In this document: piece by piece, positions 11,701 to 18,619 of the stretch
How the letters are laid out: every line of letters starts with the position of its first letter
Numbering within the stretch: the stretch's first letter is position 1
Origin: Sipunculus nudus
Lineage: Eukaryota; Annelida; Sipuncula; Golfingiida; Sipunculidae
Length of the DNA: 64,000 nt
Direction of reading: 5' to 3'
Assembly (NCBI GenBank): GCA_026874595.1
Contig: CM049314.1
Location: forward strand, 2,193,318-2,257,317
Position numbers and translations under genes: made by a program
The notes under the pieces: generated by a model
Database searches by the model: none
Told to the model about the DNA's origin: nothing
What the model saw: the letters and a program-made list of their open reading frames with translations, nothing else

Positions 11701-14700
11701 TTTCTTCTCCCCATTCTGTTCCTGGTACAAAATACCTGAAAGTCCACTGAAACTAGCATCAGTATGCAAAATAAAAGGACATGAAAAATCAGCAAAAGCA
11801 AGCACAGGAGGTGTGGATAAAGCATCAATCAATGAGTCAAATGCATTTTGATGATCAGATGTCCAAATAAACGATGGAGTCGCTGAATTCGTAGATTTTA
11901 CTCTTGCCTTTGATTTGCGCTGGTCTCCCTTCAGTAGATTATGGAGAGGTCTAGCCATAGCAGCAAAACCTTTTATGAACTTGCGATAAAAACCTGCAAA
12001 TCCTAAAAATCTACGTACATCCTGGACACAGTTAGGTATTGGCCATTCCTTCAGAACCTGTATTTTGCTGGGATCAGTTTTAATTCCTTCTTTTGACACC
12101 ACGTGACCTAAATACTTGATTTCTTGTTGAAGGAAGTGACATTTAGATGGTTTTAACTTTAGACCTGCATCAGAAAGACGCTGAAAGACAGAATTTAAGC
12201 GGTCCAGGTGTTCATCAAAAGTACGGGACGCTACAATGATATCATCAAGATATAACCAGCATTCCTTCAGATGAAGATCCCCCATAACCTTCTGCATCAA
12301 TCGTTGGAATAAGGCAGGTGCGTTCATTAATCCAAAGGGCATGGTTTCAAATTGATAGAATCCTAATGGACCTACAGTAAAAGCTGTTTTCTCTTTGTCT
12401 TCCTCTGCAACTTCCACCTGCCAATATCCAGACTTCAAGTCTAGGGATGAAAAATACTGACTACCTATTAAAGAGTCCAATGTATCATCCATCCTGGGCA
12501 GAGTGTGAGCATCTCTAATGGTACGACTGTTCAATTTCCTATAATCAATACAAAACCTCAAAGAGTTATCTGGTTTACGCACGAGGACCACAGGACTGGC
12601 AAAAGGACTATTGCTTTCTTTGATGACTTTGGCTTTCAGCATATCTCGAATATGTTCTTTTACCTCATGAAACATTTGTGGTGGAATGCGCCTGTATCTT
12701 TCTCTGAAAGGTTCATTATTGGTTAATTTGATTTCATGTTTTACCACACTGGTGCGCCCCAAATCAGTATCGCTGAAAGAGAAAATATGTTTCCATTTGA
12801 TTAACAAGCTTTGCAGCTGTTCCATTTCAGTTAATGAAATGTCACTGTTAAACTTGAATGAATTAAGGAAATCATCTGCAGCGTCTGAAGCAGGTACTGA
12901 TGGTGGAACAACAGTGGCTTCCTGTAAATCACAAAGAATTGTTTTACTGGGAATGGTAACATGATCACAAGATAAATTCTGTATAGTAACAATGAATCTG
13001 TGTTTTCCACCTGAAGAAAAATCTACTTCCTGGAGCGATGGGTGCATCATCAATCCTGCAGGTAAAGCATGCATGATGTTTTCTTCAGCTACAACTAAAA
13101 CTCTACCCGGCGTATGGGCTCTTGTTAAACCACTAACAGAGACAGTGGCACCAGGCGAGACCTTTATTGCTTTGGTGGATATTACATGATTGATATTACT
13201 AAGAGTTTTCTTCTTCAGTGCCTCGATACTCTGAAAAGCAAGCTTCCATGGGGTTAATATACCTAACTTCTGAACAAACTGGTTTCCCGCCTTGTTCTGG
13301 AGCATCTGTAAACAAGAGCTGAGAAGGTTTGTTCCAATTAAGAAAGGAACCTCATGGTTAAATTCAGTATCCTTCATCACCAGCACTGGAACAGAAAAAC
13401 TTTCATTTTGCAATATATCAGGAAAAATTATGTCAACTGGAACGATCCCAAGATATTCTATTGATTCACCACCAACATGTCGTAAATCGAGTAGATCTTC
13501 CACCCCAGTCATATCAGAACTGGAAAGATGTTTCTTAAAGAACCATTCTGCAACCGTACTAACTTGTGACCCTGTGTCAAGTAAGCCATTGCACGATATG
13601 TTATCAGCAAGCATTTCAACAATATGGGTATTACCGACAACAGGAACAGGGATCGATGGTTTAGATGTGGGTTTACTATCAGCACCTATTCTCCCCCACG
13701 GCTGAGAACAGGTAATGTTCAGTTTATAAGTTTACCAAATCTATCCCTTTTAGCATGACAAGTGTCTGCTGTATGGGTATTTCTTTTACAACGGTTGCAA
13801 TATAAGTCTTTTGGTGTTTCAGTTTCTACGGATTTCTTAGAACGGTCTATGCCTCTACTCATTTGTGCTTTTTCCAACTTTGAAACTCTATTTTCCATCC
13901 TATCCAGTTTTGAGGAGAATTTAGAATCTAAGGCATCCAATCTCTTAAACAATGGGTCAAAATTTGGTGTTTGTTTTGCACTGCTAGATGAAGATAATTG
14001 ATGGGTACTAACAGATGCCTTATCACCTGACCTTACTGATTGGCTCTTTTGCATCTCTAGAGTACGACAGGCTGTGAATATTTCATCAAAGCTTTCGTCA
14101 CATTCAAATCTATATCTGGTAGCTTCTTTGATCTCCTTTGAGACCAAGCCATCCCAAAATTTAGACCTAAGCATTTGGTCATATCCTGAACGAGACAAAG
14201 CACGTTTCTCTTTGATTAAATCTAGCATCCGATGGAGTCTACAGCTCCAGGATACGATATCCTCTTTTGGGCCCTGTTCACTAGAGTGAAACCTATGTTC
14301 CAAAACATTTACAGGTAAGACATTCCCAAAATTTTTGTCAAACTTATCAAGAATATCGTATGGACTTGACCCCTCGGGCATAGATAAAAGTACACTACCT
14401 GCTGTACCTTTAACTGACTGATGTATAGCTGCAAGTATCTGCGCCTGAGAGGTAGAATCCTCTGACAATAATGCCTTCACATGTGACCTCCATTGTTCAT
14501 AACTGCCATCTTGATCTTTACCACCTGTAAAGGAAGGTAATCTTGGATTTAAAACAGAATAACTGTACTTTCCAGAAGGAAAGATGTTGCCACGAACCTT
14601 CCTCATCTCGGCAAAGAGGTCTGATATCTGGTCATCTGAAAGGAATGAGAGCTTGTAAGTCAATTGATGCATACTCCTTGCTGCAATAGACTGTGTGATA

Positions 14701-17700
14701 TCAACATTATTCAACCTATCCCATTCAATCAGAGCATTAATCTCTCTAATGTCAGTCTTCTGACCAGGAGCCAACGAGAATTTCTTGAATTCTGCATGGG
14801 TGACAGAAGATGCCGACTTTTTGTTTTGGAATACGATATATCCTCTACCTGTACACTGGTGTGAGTGTGCTTCCCTAACCAGCAACAAGTTATTTACTTC
14901 CCCAATCTTACCAAACTGGGTCAGCAAATCATCATAATCAACATCCGGTGGGACCCCATGTATGGATACCACACATTTAATGTCAACCATGTTTGCAGTG
15001 TAATGCAAAAACAATCCTAAATGTATTACCCCTACGTGCTATAATACAAAGTAGTTCAAAACAAAAGTCACCTTAACTGTTGTTTACATCTTATAATACA
15101 ATAATATGATCAAGGCAAGAGATACAAGGCAAGAAGTGATGACTGAAATGAGAGAACAAGTCAAAAGTCAAAATGTTAGAAAAAATGGAAATGAGCGAAC
15201 AATTCAAAGTCAAAATGTTAGAAAAAACTGGAAAAATCTGGAAAAGCTCAACAAAGACAACTTTGACAAAAATATCCAGGTAGAAATAAAACCTGGAAGT
15301 TTCCCCAAAATGGAATATTACTTGCCTGAGCGATAATGAAGCGGTAGTGATGGACAGAAGAGAATAATGACGAATAAAGATGAATCCTGACGCCTGCTAC
15401 CAGTCGCTACCACAATGCATGGTTACCTCAGACATTAGATATACATTAAATGTGACCCCTACACATACATGTTTAAACGATAATATCAGCAAAAAGTTCT
15501 GCGAAAAACGTTCTGCTACGAACTGTTCTAGTCACAGTTCAAAATGAACATTAAAACGTCAAAGCCACGTGTTCCACTGAAATAATTAACAGGGGTACAT
15601 GCTAAAGTTCAGCGGCGAAAAAGTACCTTGTGTGGTGAATTCCTTTGACACTCCGAAAACCAGCCGGCTTTGATTTCCTTCGTGAACACAGAAATCGCCT
15701 ACAGGCGCACAAAATAATTTCAAGCAGCTTTAAATTTTGCACATAATGAACAGAGCACAGTGATCCTCGACGTAGTCATGCATGACATGGCATAAAGCGG
15801 CACGCGCAGTTCGAAGCGAAATACCCGGGTCCTCAACGGGTTAAAGCGACGTCTTGCGGTCCAAGAAATAAAATACTGGCCAGTATTGTAAGATAGTCCG
15901 TGTAGCGACATTGGAGATTCCTTGTAGGCCTACTCATAGCATACACGTGTTAATGCGCATAATAACACACTCGACGTTATATACCAAGACATCTCACTGG
16001 GGGCTCCATTTGTAACGGGGTCGGAAATAAGCGTTCGGGAGATGTTGGTCTCTCTCTCTCTCTCTCGACCAAGAAAAAAAAAAGACGTCCAGTGGTGGTG
16101 TATACGTTTACTACAAGATAGACAAAATAGAGATATGGCGTGCTGCCACAACCAACAGTATGAGCGGAATCTGCTTTATAACACATGTTAACATACATAA
16201 AGACATACGGAGATATACGATAAGAAAACACTCGCATGCATGTATTTCATGCATGAGAGTAAAAATGAAGACGGGTTCAGAGAGAGTAAAAATTACGTTT
16301 CAGCTCGAGAGCAAAACGGAAACCATGATTAAGCTCGAGTGAAAACTTCGTCAATATTACAAGGTAAGTTAAAGCATATATTCAGAGACTATTTAGAGAC
16401 GAGAGTTATAAAGGTGGTAATAAAATAAGAAACCTTTAACAATATGAAAAGTGGTAACTCACCTACAAGATAGACAAAATAGAGATATGGCGTGCTGCCA
16501 CAACCAACAGTATGAGCGGAATGCCGTCTCCACGGCAAGAATTCCCGCTATTACCTGCTCTTTTGTTATGTAAAACGACCAAATCTTAAGGGGGAACTAT
16601 GGTCTGGATTGAGCAAAAAAAATATAAAGCAACTCCCTGAGGGAGAACACAGGAAAGAACCAGACGAGTTTAAGATAGACCCGTTATATATATATATATA
16701 TATATATCCTACCTTTGGTTAATAAGACATTGCTAACCCTTTTTTTTCGGGGAATTACCTAAATTTCTACTATTCGTTAAATGAATTAATGAAACGGTTT
16801 AAATCAGCCATTAACTTGTATGACAGGTCTTGGTTTTGGACTGGTCCATGTTCCCAGCGTGGTGATTGTGGGATATTACTTCAACACGAGGCGACCTCTG
16901 GCACTCGCCATGCCACCGATATTGCGGAAGCTGATCCGTCTGTTCGGGTGGCGTGGGGCGTATATAATTTCAGCAGGAATCTGTCTTAACATGTGTGTGG
17001 CTTCATCTTTACTGCGACCGATCAGTATTCAAAAAGAAGATACGGATAACCCCAAGGAAAGCTCTTTAAAAAGCAGTTCTCCCGACCACATAAATAAGGA
17101 AATGAAGCAGATGAGGAAAATATTTGATTTATCACAGATCAAAGATTTTCGACAATGGATACTTGTCCTTTGTAACCTTATGTGGAACATCGGTGCGTTT
17201 ATATTTCTAACGTTGCTACCAGATTATGCTAAAACGCACGGTGTGTCAAAAGATAACGTCCCATGGCTTGTCTCCATGTTTGGGCTGAAAAATCTTTTAA
17301 CCAAGATGGTAATCGGGTTTGTTCCAAATACTCCAAGCTTCGACCGCCTTTTGATGTTTTCTTTAAGCACGGCAGGAGGTGGATGCGCAATTTTGCTGGT
17401 TTTCCTTAAACCTTTTTTTCGCGACCCTGATGACTTATGCAGCTTTATACGGGGTTTTTATTGGTACTCAGGTTGCGGTTGAACCTGTTGTGCTAACAAG
17501 GATATTTGGGGTGCATAAATTAAACAGTGCTTTCGGACTTTTAATGATTGGCGATGGAGTTGGAGCATTCGTAGGACCACCAGCCGCTGGTAAGTTAATT
17601 TAAAATAATTTGATAATAATTCTGTCTAAAAAATGTTTTCACATTAATGTATACGTAATTTTTTTTTGTATGTGTGACATATTGGGATAATCTGCAGGCT

Positions 17701-18619
17701 GATAAGTGAACGATTTTTTCGTAACTTTCAGCTTTATTGAATGCCGCCCGGATATTGTTTATATAAGGATCTTGAATAATATTCTTACAGATTGTTGAGT
17801 AAAGTATGTGTATTTTTGATTATGGTGGACCCAAAAATGAATATGTGGATCAAACTATGTTCGCTGTACACAAGTTCAACAAGCTAATCTTTAATCAGTT
17901 TCAATTGAGAAAGATCGGTGTGCCTGCCAGGAGAGTGTGTTATATCACACGTGAGAGATAGACAAAGCAATATTTCATTCTAGCACGCTCATTAATTGCA
18001 GGCTTTAAGCATGGAATATGTTTTCTGTATGATTTAAATGTCTGCCCAATTATAATCGCTATATGGACATCCCCATATGAACATAATGCATTGATATTCC
18101 GTCCTTCAGTCACACCAGGTTTAGAAAATATTGTCCTTAATATAAAGTTGTCACACCAGCAGGAGTGTATTTGGAATTGCTTATTATTTATCAATCACTG
18201 TTAATTATAAATAAAAACAATCAAATGTACCTTGATAAAAAACTGAGTCCCGAAAGGTTTTGCTCTTGAAATACTTTAATTTTGATATCCTCCTGAACTT
18301 GTCAAACATTATCATTGAATTTTGACGTGTGTAGACACCATTTGAGACAGCTTTTTTGTATATAATAGGGTTCATCTATAAATGTGTCACACTGAATTGT
18401 TAAATGTAATTTTTTACAGGCTGGATTTATGACCGGACAGGAAATTTTAACCTCTGCTTCGTTTTTGCCGGAACCATCAGCTTAATATCGGCTGGCCAAT
18501 TGTTTGCGCTGTTTGTTTATCAGAGAAGGCATGAGAAAGCAAAAGAAGACACTAAGAATGTCCCAAGTCATGACATTTCTGTGAACGTCGGCGTTCCAAC
18601 TATAAGCAATGGGGTATAA
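668..18619 (+). CDS. Monocarboxylate transporter-like (SLC16/MCT family) gene, copy A, five exons, with exon-4 damage
   Basis: The gene is assembled as exons 668-738, 4489-4709, 5051-5194, 16827-17589 and 18420-18619, all with AG/GT borders. It should encode a 12-TM major facilitator protein of the proton-linked monocarboxylate carrier type in the plasma membrane. Diagnostic features are the PPDGGYGW motif at the start of TM1 (exon 2), the YYFNTRRPLA half of the second MCT signature (exon 4), a charged loop between TM6 and TM7, and a charged cytosolic tail. Summed exon length is 1399 nt. Removing one base from the 7-T run at 17413-17419 gives 1398 nt (465 codons plus stop), so the frame breaks at exactly one place. 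Against copy C, exon 4 also lacks 36 nt. A young Ty3/Gypsy element sits antisense in intron 3. The substrate cannot be told from sequence. Whether the gene works depends on whether the T-run base is real. Confidence 0.8.
791..847. repeat. (AT)n microsatellite in intron 1 of copy A
   Basis: About 57 bp of alternating AT with a few interruptions (TTTATATGTATGTATATATG). It lies just after the exon 1 donor. Confidence 0.85.
1028..1325 (-). mobile_element. tRNA-derived SINE, minus orientation
   Basis: On the minus strand the element starts near 1320 with a tRNA-like head: an A-box-like GTGGTTAGGTGTAATGGC and a clear B box GGGTTCGAATCCC (complement of about 1245-1257). It runs into a non-tRNA body and ends near a short repetitive AT/AG-rich tail at 1018-1045 (AAAAAAGTTAAAAGTTAAAG). 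The size, near 300 bp, and this order fit a SINE. It is absent from the matching part of copy C. Confidence 0.6.
1326..2699. other. Copy A intron 1 sequence, no gene seen
   Basis: Open frames here are short and unconvincing. A T run followed by a G run lies at about 1488-1515. The stretch 2270-2400 is alignable by eye to 47690-47800 in intron 1 of copy C, so it is ancestral intron. Nothing else is recognised. Confidence 0.5.
2700..3300. repeat. Pearl-like tandem-core repeat (type T1), copy in intron 1 of A
   Basis: A lead containing CCCCGCC is followed by about three core units of 120-140 bp. Each carries a TGACCTTGAA...AAGGTCAT pair (near 2825, 2940 and 3078). They end in a GACGGACGGACGG tetranucleotide run at 3201-3225 and a shared tail. 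Related single-core copies lie at 23580-23930 and 56046-56340 in intron 1 of copies B and C, so the element predates the triplication. Tandem core plus ACGG run is the layout of bivalve pearl/CvA-type elements; the family assignment is inference. Confidence 0.5.
3301..4488. other. Copy A intron 1, distal part
   Basis: No gene seen. A C run lies at 3571-3582. Segments 3660-4080 and 4100-4430 match 30640-30970 and 31840-32280 in copy B, and the last 300 bases match 59820-60120 in copy C. This shows the intron end was part of the duplicated unit. Confidence 0.55.
4489..4709 (+). CDS. MCT copy A exon 2 (TM1-TM2, family signature)
   Basis: Acceptor ACGACAG at 4482-4488 and donor GTTTCT at 4710 bound a 221-nt exon in the same phase as copy C. 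It encodes the MCT family signature PPDGGYGWVVVAASFFLQF, the TM1 entry motif, then a second hydrophobic segment ending GSITTGLLFGTG. The matching exons in copies B and C start at 32339 and 60137. Confidence 0.88.
5051..5194 (+). CDS. MCT copy A exon 3 (TM3 region)
   Basis: Acceptor TTTTTTACAG ends at 5050 and donor GTAAGT starts at 5195. The 144-nt exon (48 codons) encodes YRFGFRVTVSCGALLATAG, a short basic loop leading into a hydrophobic helix. All three copies keep this exon at exactly 144 nt with an open frame. Confidence 0.88.
5195..5640. other. Copy A intron 3, conserved proximal part
   Basis: Intron sequence alignable to 33035-33500 (copy B) and 60832-61190 (copy C). A 92-codon open frame here is intron sequence with no recognisable domain and is not called. 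Confidence 0.55.
5641..8330 (-). repeat. 330-bp-period tandem element (type P1), minus orientation, with a nested Helitron-like insertion
   Basis: Units of about 300-340 bp recur, each carrying CTGCAGACTGGTGG(C)GCCACC-like sequence (near 5968, 6310, 6625 and 6908) and phrases such as GGTCTCTGTTACCCATATCC. A tetranucleotide-like CGTCCGTC run sits at its left end (about 5688). The same element in the opposite orientation is at 24640-26346, and short remnants are in copies B (34400-34920) and C (about 62587-62760). Tandem core plus ACGG-type run again suggests a pearl-like, non-autonomous element. Confidence 0.6.
7241..7958 (-). mobile_element. Non-autonomous Helitron-like element nested in the P1 repeat
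   Basis: On the minus strand the element ends ...GGGCCCCTAA (7241), with T as the next host base, preceded by the perfect hairpin CCGCTTG-T-CAAGCGG a few bases inside the end. CTRR ends, a 3' subterminal hairpin and insertion at A|T without target duplication are Helitron hallmarks. The empty site is inferred from a neighbouring P1 unit (near 6190), which reads through the same sequence without the insert. Inside are about three core units of ~140 bp (starts near 7346, 7482, 7628) and a CCGTCCTT run. The 5' end reads CTAGATGTGG rather than a clean TC, so that border is less certain. Confidence 0.55.
8333..8378. repeat. (AT)n microsatellite in intron 3 of copy A
   Basis: About 45 bp of AT repeats. 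The flank GGATAATTGATTTATATAT matches the flank of the (AT)n tract at 34921 in copy B. Confidence 0.85.
8379..8680. other. Unassigned ~300-bp segment between two (AT)n tracts
   Basis: Moderate-GC sequence lying between the AT tracts at 8333-8378 and 8681-8743. I find no counterpart in copies B or C and no coding potential. It holds small palindromes such as ACTTGTTACAAGT. It could be a separate small insertion in the AT tract. Confidence 0.35.
8681..8743. repeat. (AT)n microsatellite, left target of the Ty3/Gypsy insertion
   Basis: About 62 bp of AT repeats that abut the LTR exactly. Dipeptide Ile-Tyr open frames over this tract are artefacts of the repeat. Confidence 0.85.
8744..9431 (-). 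repeat. 3' LTR of the Ty3/Gypsy element
   Basis: On the minus strand the LTR runs from TGTATATAACGGG (9431) to CCCCGTTACA (8744), a TG...CA pair with imperfect terminal inversion. It contains a 60-bp exact direct repeat (8850-8909 and 9202-9261), a CT microsatellite and an A run. Its partner is 16011-16692. Confidence 0.9.
9432..9442 (-). other. Polypurine tract of the Ty3/Gypsy element
   Basis: On the minus strand AAGAGGGGGG directly precedes the 3' LTR start TGTATATAACG. A purine tract here primes plus-strand DNA synthesis in LTR elements. Confidence 0.75.
9443..9552 (-). other. Ty3/Gypsy 3' untranslated segment between pol and the polypurine tract
   Basis: About 110 non-coding bases between the pol stop and the purine tract. 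No env-like frame is present. Confidence 0.6.
9553..13614 (-). CDS. pol: Ty3/Gypsy Pol polyprotein (protease, RT, RNase H, integrase)
   Basis: An uninterrupted 1353-residue frame counted from the first Met. Residues 13-16 are the protease DTGS. The RT spans about 300-510, with Asp392 (SSLDLKSGYW) and YLDD at 455-458. RNase H shows Asp619, Glu660, Asp686 and the NIDADALSR end at 725-733. The integrase has the zinc-binding H873/H878/C908/C911 set and a DDE triad at D938, D997 and E1032 (D-E spacing 34 residues). A C-terminal basic domain follows, with no chromodomain seen. The frame is open upstream of the Met as far as 13731, overlapping the end of gag in the -1 frame, so Pol is probably made as a Gag-Pol fusion by -1 frameshifting and the Met at 13614 need not be used. 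All catalytic residues I looked for are present. The product would copy and integrate the element. Confidence 0.95.
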   Translation of the reverse strand: MLADNISCNGLLDTGSQVSTVAEWFFKKHLSSSDMTGVEDLLDLRHVGGESIEYLGIVPVDIIFPDILQNESFSVPVLVMKDTEFNHEVPFLIGTNLLSSCLQMLQNKAGNQFVQKLGILTPWKLAFQSIEALKKKTLSNINHVISTKAIKVSPGATVSVSGLTRAHTPGRVLVVAEENIMHALPAGLMMHPSLQEVDFSSGGKHRFIVTIQNLSCDHVTIPSKTILCDLQEATVVPPSVPASDAADDFLNSFKFNSDISLTEMEQLQSLLIKWKHIFSFSDTDLGRTSVVKHEIKLTNNEPFRERYRRIPPQMFHEVKEHIRDMLKAKVIKESNSPFASPVVLVRKPDNSLRFCIDYRKLNSRTIRDAHTLPRMDDTLDSLIGSQYFSSLDLKSGYWQVEVAEEDKEKTAFTVGPLGFYQFETMPFGLMNAPALFQRLMQKVMGDLHLKECWLYLDDIIVASRTFDEHLDRLNSVFQRLSDAGLKLKPSKCHFLQQEIKYLGHVVSKEGIKTDPSKIQVLKEWPIPNCVQDVRRFLGFAGFYRKFIKGFAAMARPLHNLLKGDQRKSKARVKSTNSATPSFIWTSDHQNAFDSLIDALSTPPVLAFADFSCPFILHTDASFSGLSGILYQEQNGEKKPIAFASRSLTPAESRYPAHKLEFLALKWSITDKFKDYLYGSRFTVFTDNNPLTYVLSTAKLDATGQRWIAELANYEFSIQYRLGKHNIDADALSRIPRAIRDKGRGEGQDIPPEVVKAICNPDVATPGLISTITCMPDTVLCMNIPSTSLFQDPQDIRSAQRQDDLLKPFILYLKDGTRISKPTLMPDQIYLFRYLDSLILKDGILYRRRLCDGKEQFQLVVPSQCRQTAMSGIHDDVGHLGRNRTLQLAQDRFFWPKMTRDIEKYVRECPRCIRRKSPPDTAPLVSLSSNGPMELLCIDFLSIEPSRGGVENVLVMTDHFTRYAMAMPCRSTKAKQTAKMLLNTFVNHYGFPSRIHSDQGRQFESQLIRELCRLCGIKKSRTTPYHAQGNPVERFNRTLLSMLGTLEDEQKRNWKEHVGPLTHAYNCSKNESTGYSPFFLMFGRHPQLPIDLILGTDSPTDQQAYRTYVSDLKNQLSTAYDIAQRTSAASKHRHKKLYDRRSHGAVLDIGDRVLVRNVAFTGKHKLANKWGEQVYVIKMQPKAGIPVYVVSPIDNPSLSRTLHRNLLLPIDYSPDPPTVNVQRNVPDSQNSSDLSSDSENDSDAIIMVIDSEHSMSNDDTIDDHLSISEPTFTNIQDDVPVLSAAESVISDDESVTSMVCDNEGPWVQSPVYIPPPDNAPSLSVNIESPPRPLRRSTRQKRLPAYLRRLCHRLS
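13719..13731 (-). promoter_or_regulatory. Probable -1 gag-pol frameshift window
   Basis: The pol frame is blocked by TAA at 13732-13734 and open from 13731 onward, while gag stops at 13719. A ribosome must therefore slip -1 within these few codons (…ACTTATAAACTGA…) to make Gag-Pol. The AAAC before the TGA suits A-site slippage, but the heptamer TATAAAC is not a perfect X-XXY-YYZ site. Confidence 0.5.
13719..15014 (-). CDS. gag: Ty3/Gypsy Gag with RRM-like N terminus and CCHC zinc knuckle
   Basis: A 431-residue frame with a possible second start at Met9. Residues about 12-75 look like an RNA-recognition-motif fold: VSIHGVPPDVDYDDLL resembles RNP2 plus helix 1, and GRGYIVF resembles RNP1. The middle (about 145-330) is capsid-like, with LPSFTGGKDQDGSYEQW followed by a conserved-looking KGTAGSVLLSM helix. 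Near the C terminus C406-x2-C409-x4-H414-x4-C419 is a retroviral-type zinc knuckle, preceded by a coiled region (KLDRMENRVSKLEK). Gag would form the particle and bind element RNA. The RRM-like head and capsid wording recall vertebrate PNMA proteins, which are domesticated Ty3/Gypsy Gags; that link is inference. Stop TGA is at 13719-13721. Confidence 0.88.
   Translation of the reverse strand: MFLHYTANMVDIKCVVSIHGVPPDVDYDDLLTQFGKIGEVNNLLLVREAHSHQCTGRGYIVFQNKKSASSVTHAEFKKFSLAPGQKTDIREINALIEWDRLNNVDITQSIAARSMHQLTYKLSFLSDDQISDLFAEMRKVRGNIFPSGKYSYSVLNPRLPSFTGGKDQDGSYEQWRSHVKALLSEDSTSQAQILAAIHQSVKGTAGSVLLSMPEGSSPYDILDKFDKNFGNVLPVNVLEHRFHSSEQGPKEDIVSWSCRLHRMLDLIKEKRALSRSGYDQMLRSKFWDGLVSKEIKEATRYRFECDESFDEIFTACRTLEMQKSQSVRSGDKASVSTHQLSSSSSAKQTPNFDPLFKRLDALDSKFSSKLDRMENRVSKLEKAQMSRGIDRSKKSVETETPKDLYCNRCKRNTHTADTCHAKRDRFGKLIN
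15015..16010 (-). other. Ty3/Gypsy 5' leader with probable primer-binding site
   Basis: About 1 kb of non-coding leader between the 5' LTR and gag. Two bases after the LTR end, on the minus strand, TGGAGCCCCCAGTGAGAT (complement of 15991-16008) begins with TGG as expected for pairing to a tRNA 3' CCA. I could not identify the tRNA. A short near-repeat (TCAAAATGTTAGAAAAAA) occurs near 15168 and 15211. A 76-codon + strand frame here is antisense to the leader and is not called. Confidence 0.5.
16011..16692 (-). repeat. 5' LTR of the Ty3/Gypsy element
   Basis: Matches the LTR at 8744-9431 almost base for base, including the internal 60-bp direct repeats (16111-16170 and 16463-16522). It has a shorter CT run and one visible C/T change. 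Its outer end merges into host TATATA repeats, so the expected TG is not visible. Confidence 0.88.
16693..16826. other. Copy A intron 3, distal end
   Basis: AT repeats at 16684-16707, then sequence (CCTACCTTTGGTTAATAAG...) matching 35858-35910 in B and 62869-62920 in C. This confirms that the Gypsy element replaced nothing and simply split the AT tract. Confidence 0.6.
16827..17589 (+). CDS. MCT copy A exon 4 (TM4-TM11), frameshifted and with a 36-nt gap
   Basis: Acceptor TGACAG ends at 16826 and donor GTAAGT starts at 17590. The exon runs on from exon 3 as GLGFGLVHVPSVVIVGYYF, then the large polar loop (KEDTDNPKESS...) and the second helix bundle (LVSMFGLKNLLTKMVIGF). Two lesions are visible. 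First, 12 residues present in copy C are missing after RRPLA, in the glycine-rich half of the conserved signature. Second, a run of seven T at 17413-17419 is one base longer than the matching copy C sequence allows, so the reading frame shifts and continues from about 17420 as ATLMTYAALYGVFIG in the next frame. The remainder to GPPAAG is open and conserved. Confidence 0.82.
17590..18419. other. Copy A intron 4
   Basis: 830 bp, GT-AG. No gene seen. The last 120 bases match 36000-36121 in copy B and the first bases match 63785-63990 in copy C. Confidence 0.65.
18420..18619 (+). CDS. MCT copy A exon 5 (TM12 and C-terminal tail, stop)
   Basis: Acceptor TTTTTTACAG ends at 18419. The 200-nt exon encodes GWIYDRTGNFNLCFVFAG, the last helix, a basic patch (YQRRHEKAK) and a polar tail, then TAA at 18617-18619. 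Phase agrees with exon 4. Copy B keeps a damaged version split between 36122-36287 and 46301-46332. Confidence 0.82.

Larger units (their letters stand above)
8744..16692 (-). mobile_element. Ty3/Gypsy LTR retrotransposon, nearly complete and young, antisense in MCT intron 3
   Basis: The element is about 7.95 kb and reads on the minus strand: 5' LTR 16011-16692, leader with primer-binding region, gag 15014-13719, pol 13614-9553, polypurine tract, 3' LTR 8744-9431. The LTRs differ only by CT-repeat length, an isolated C/T difference (near 9174/16435) and the 5' terminal bases, which merge into host AT repeats. Domain order in pol is protease, reverse transcriptase, RNase H, integrase, which is the Ty3/Gypsy order. 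Both ORFs are intact. It inserted into an (AT)n tract, so the target duplication cannot be read. There is no env-like ORF between pol and the 3' LTR. Near-identical LTRs plus intact ORFs suggest a recent insertion. Confidence 0.92.

Noticed and set aside
8744-16692. Steamer-type transmissible-cancer retrotransposon
   Set aside because: It is a young Gypsy element in a mollusc-like genome, but nothing in the sequence ties it specifically to Steamer, and the RRM-like Gag head is not something I can assign to that family.
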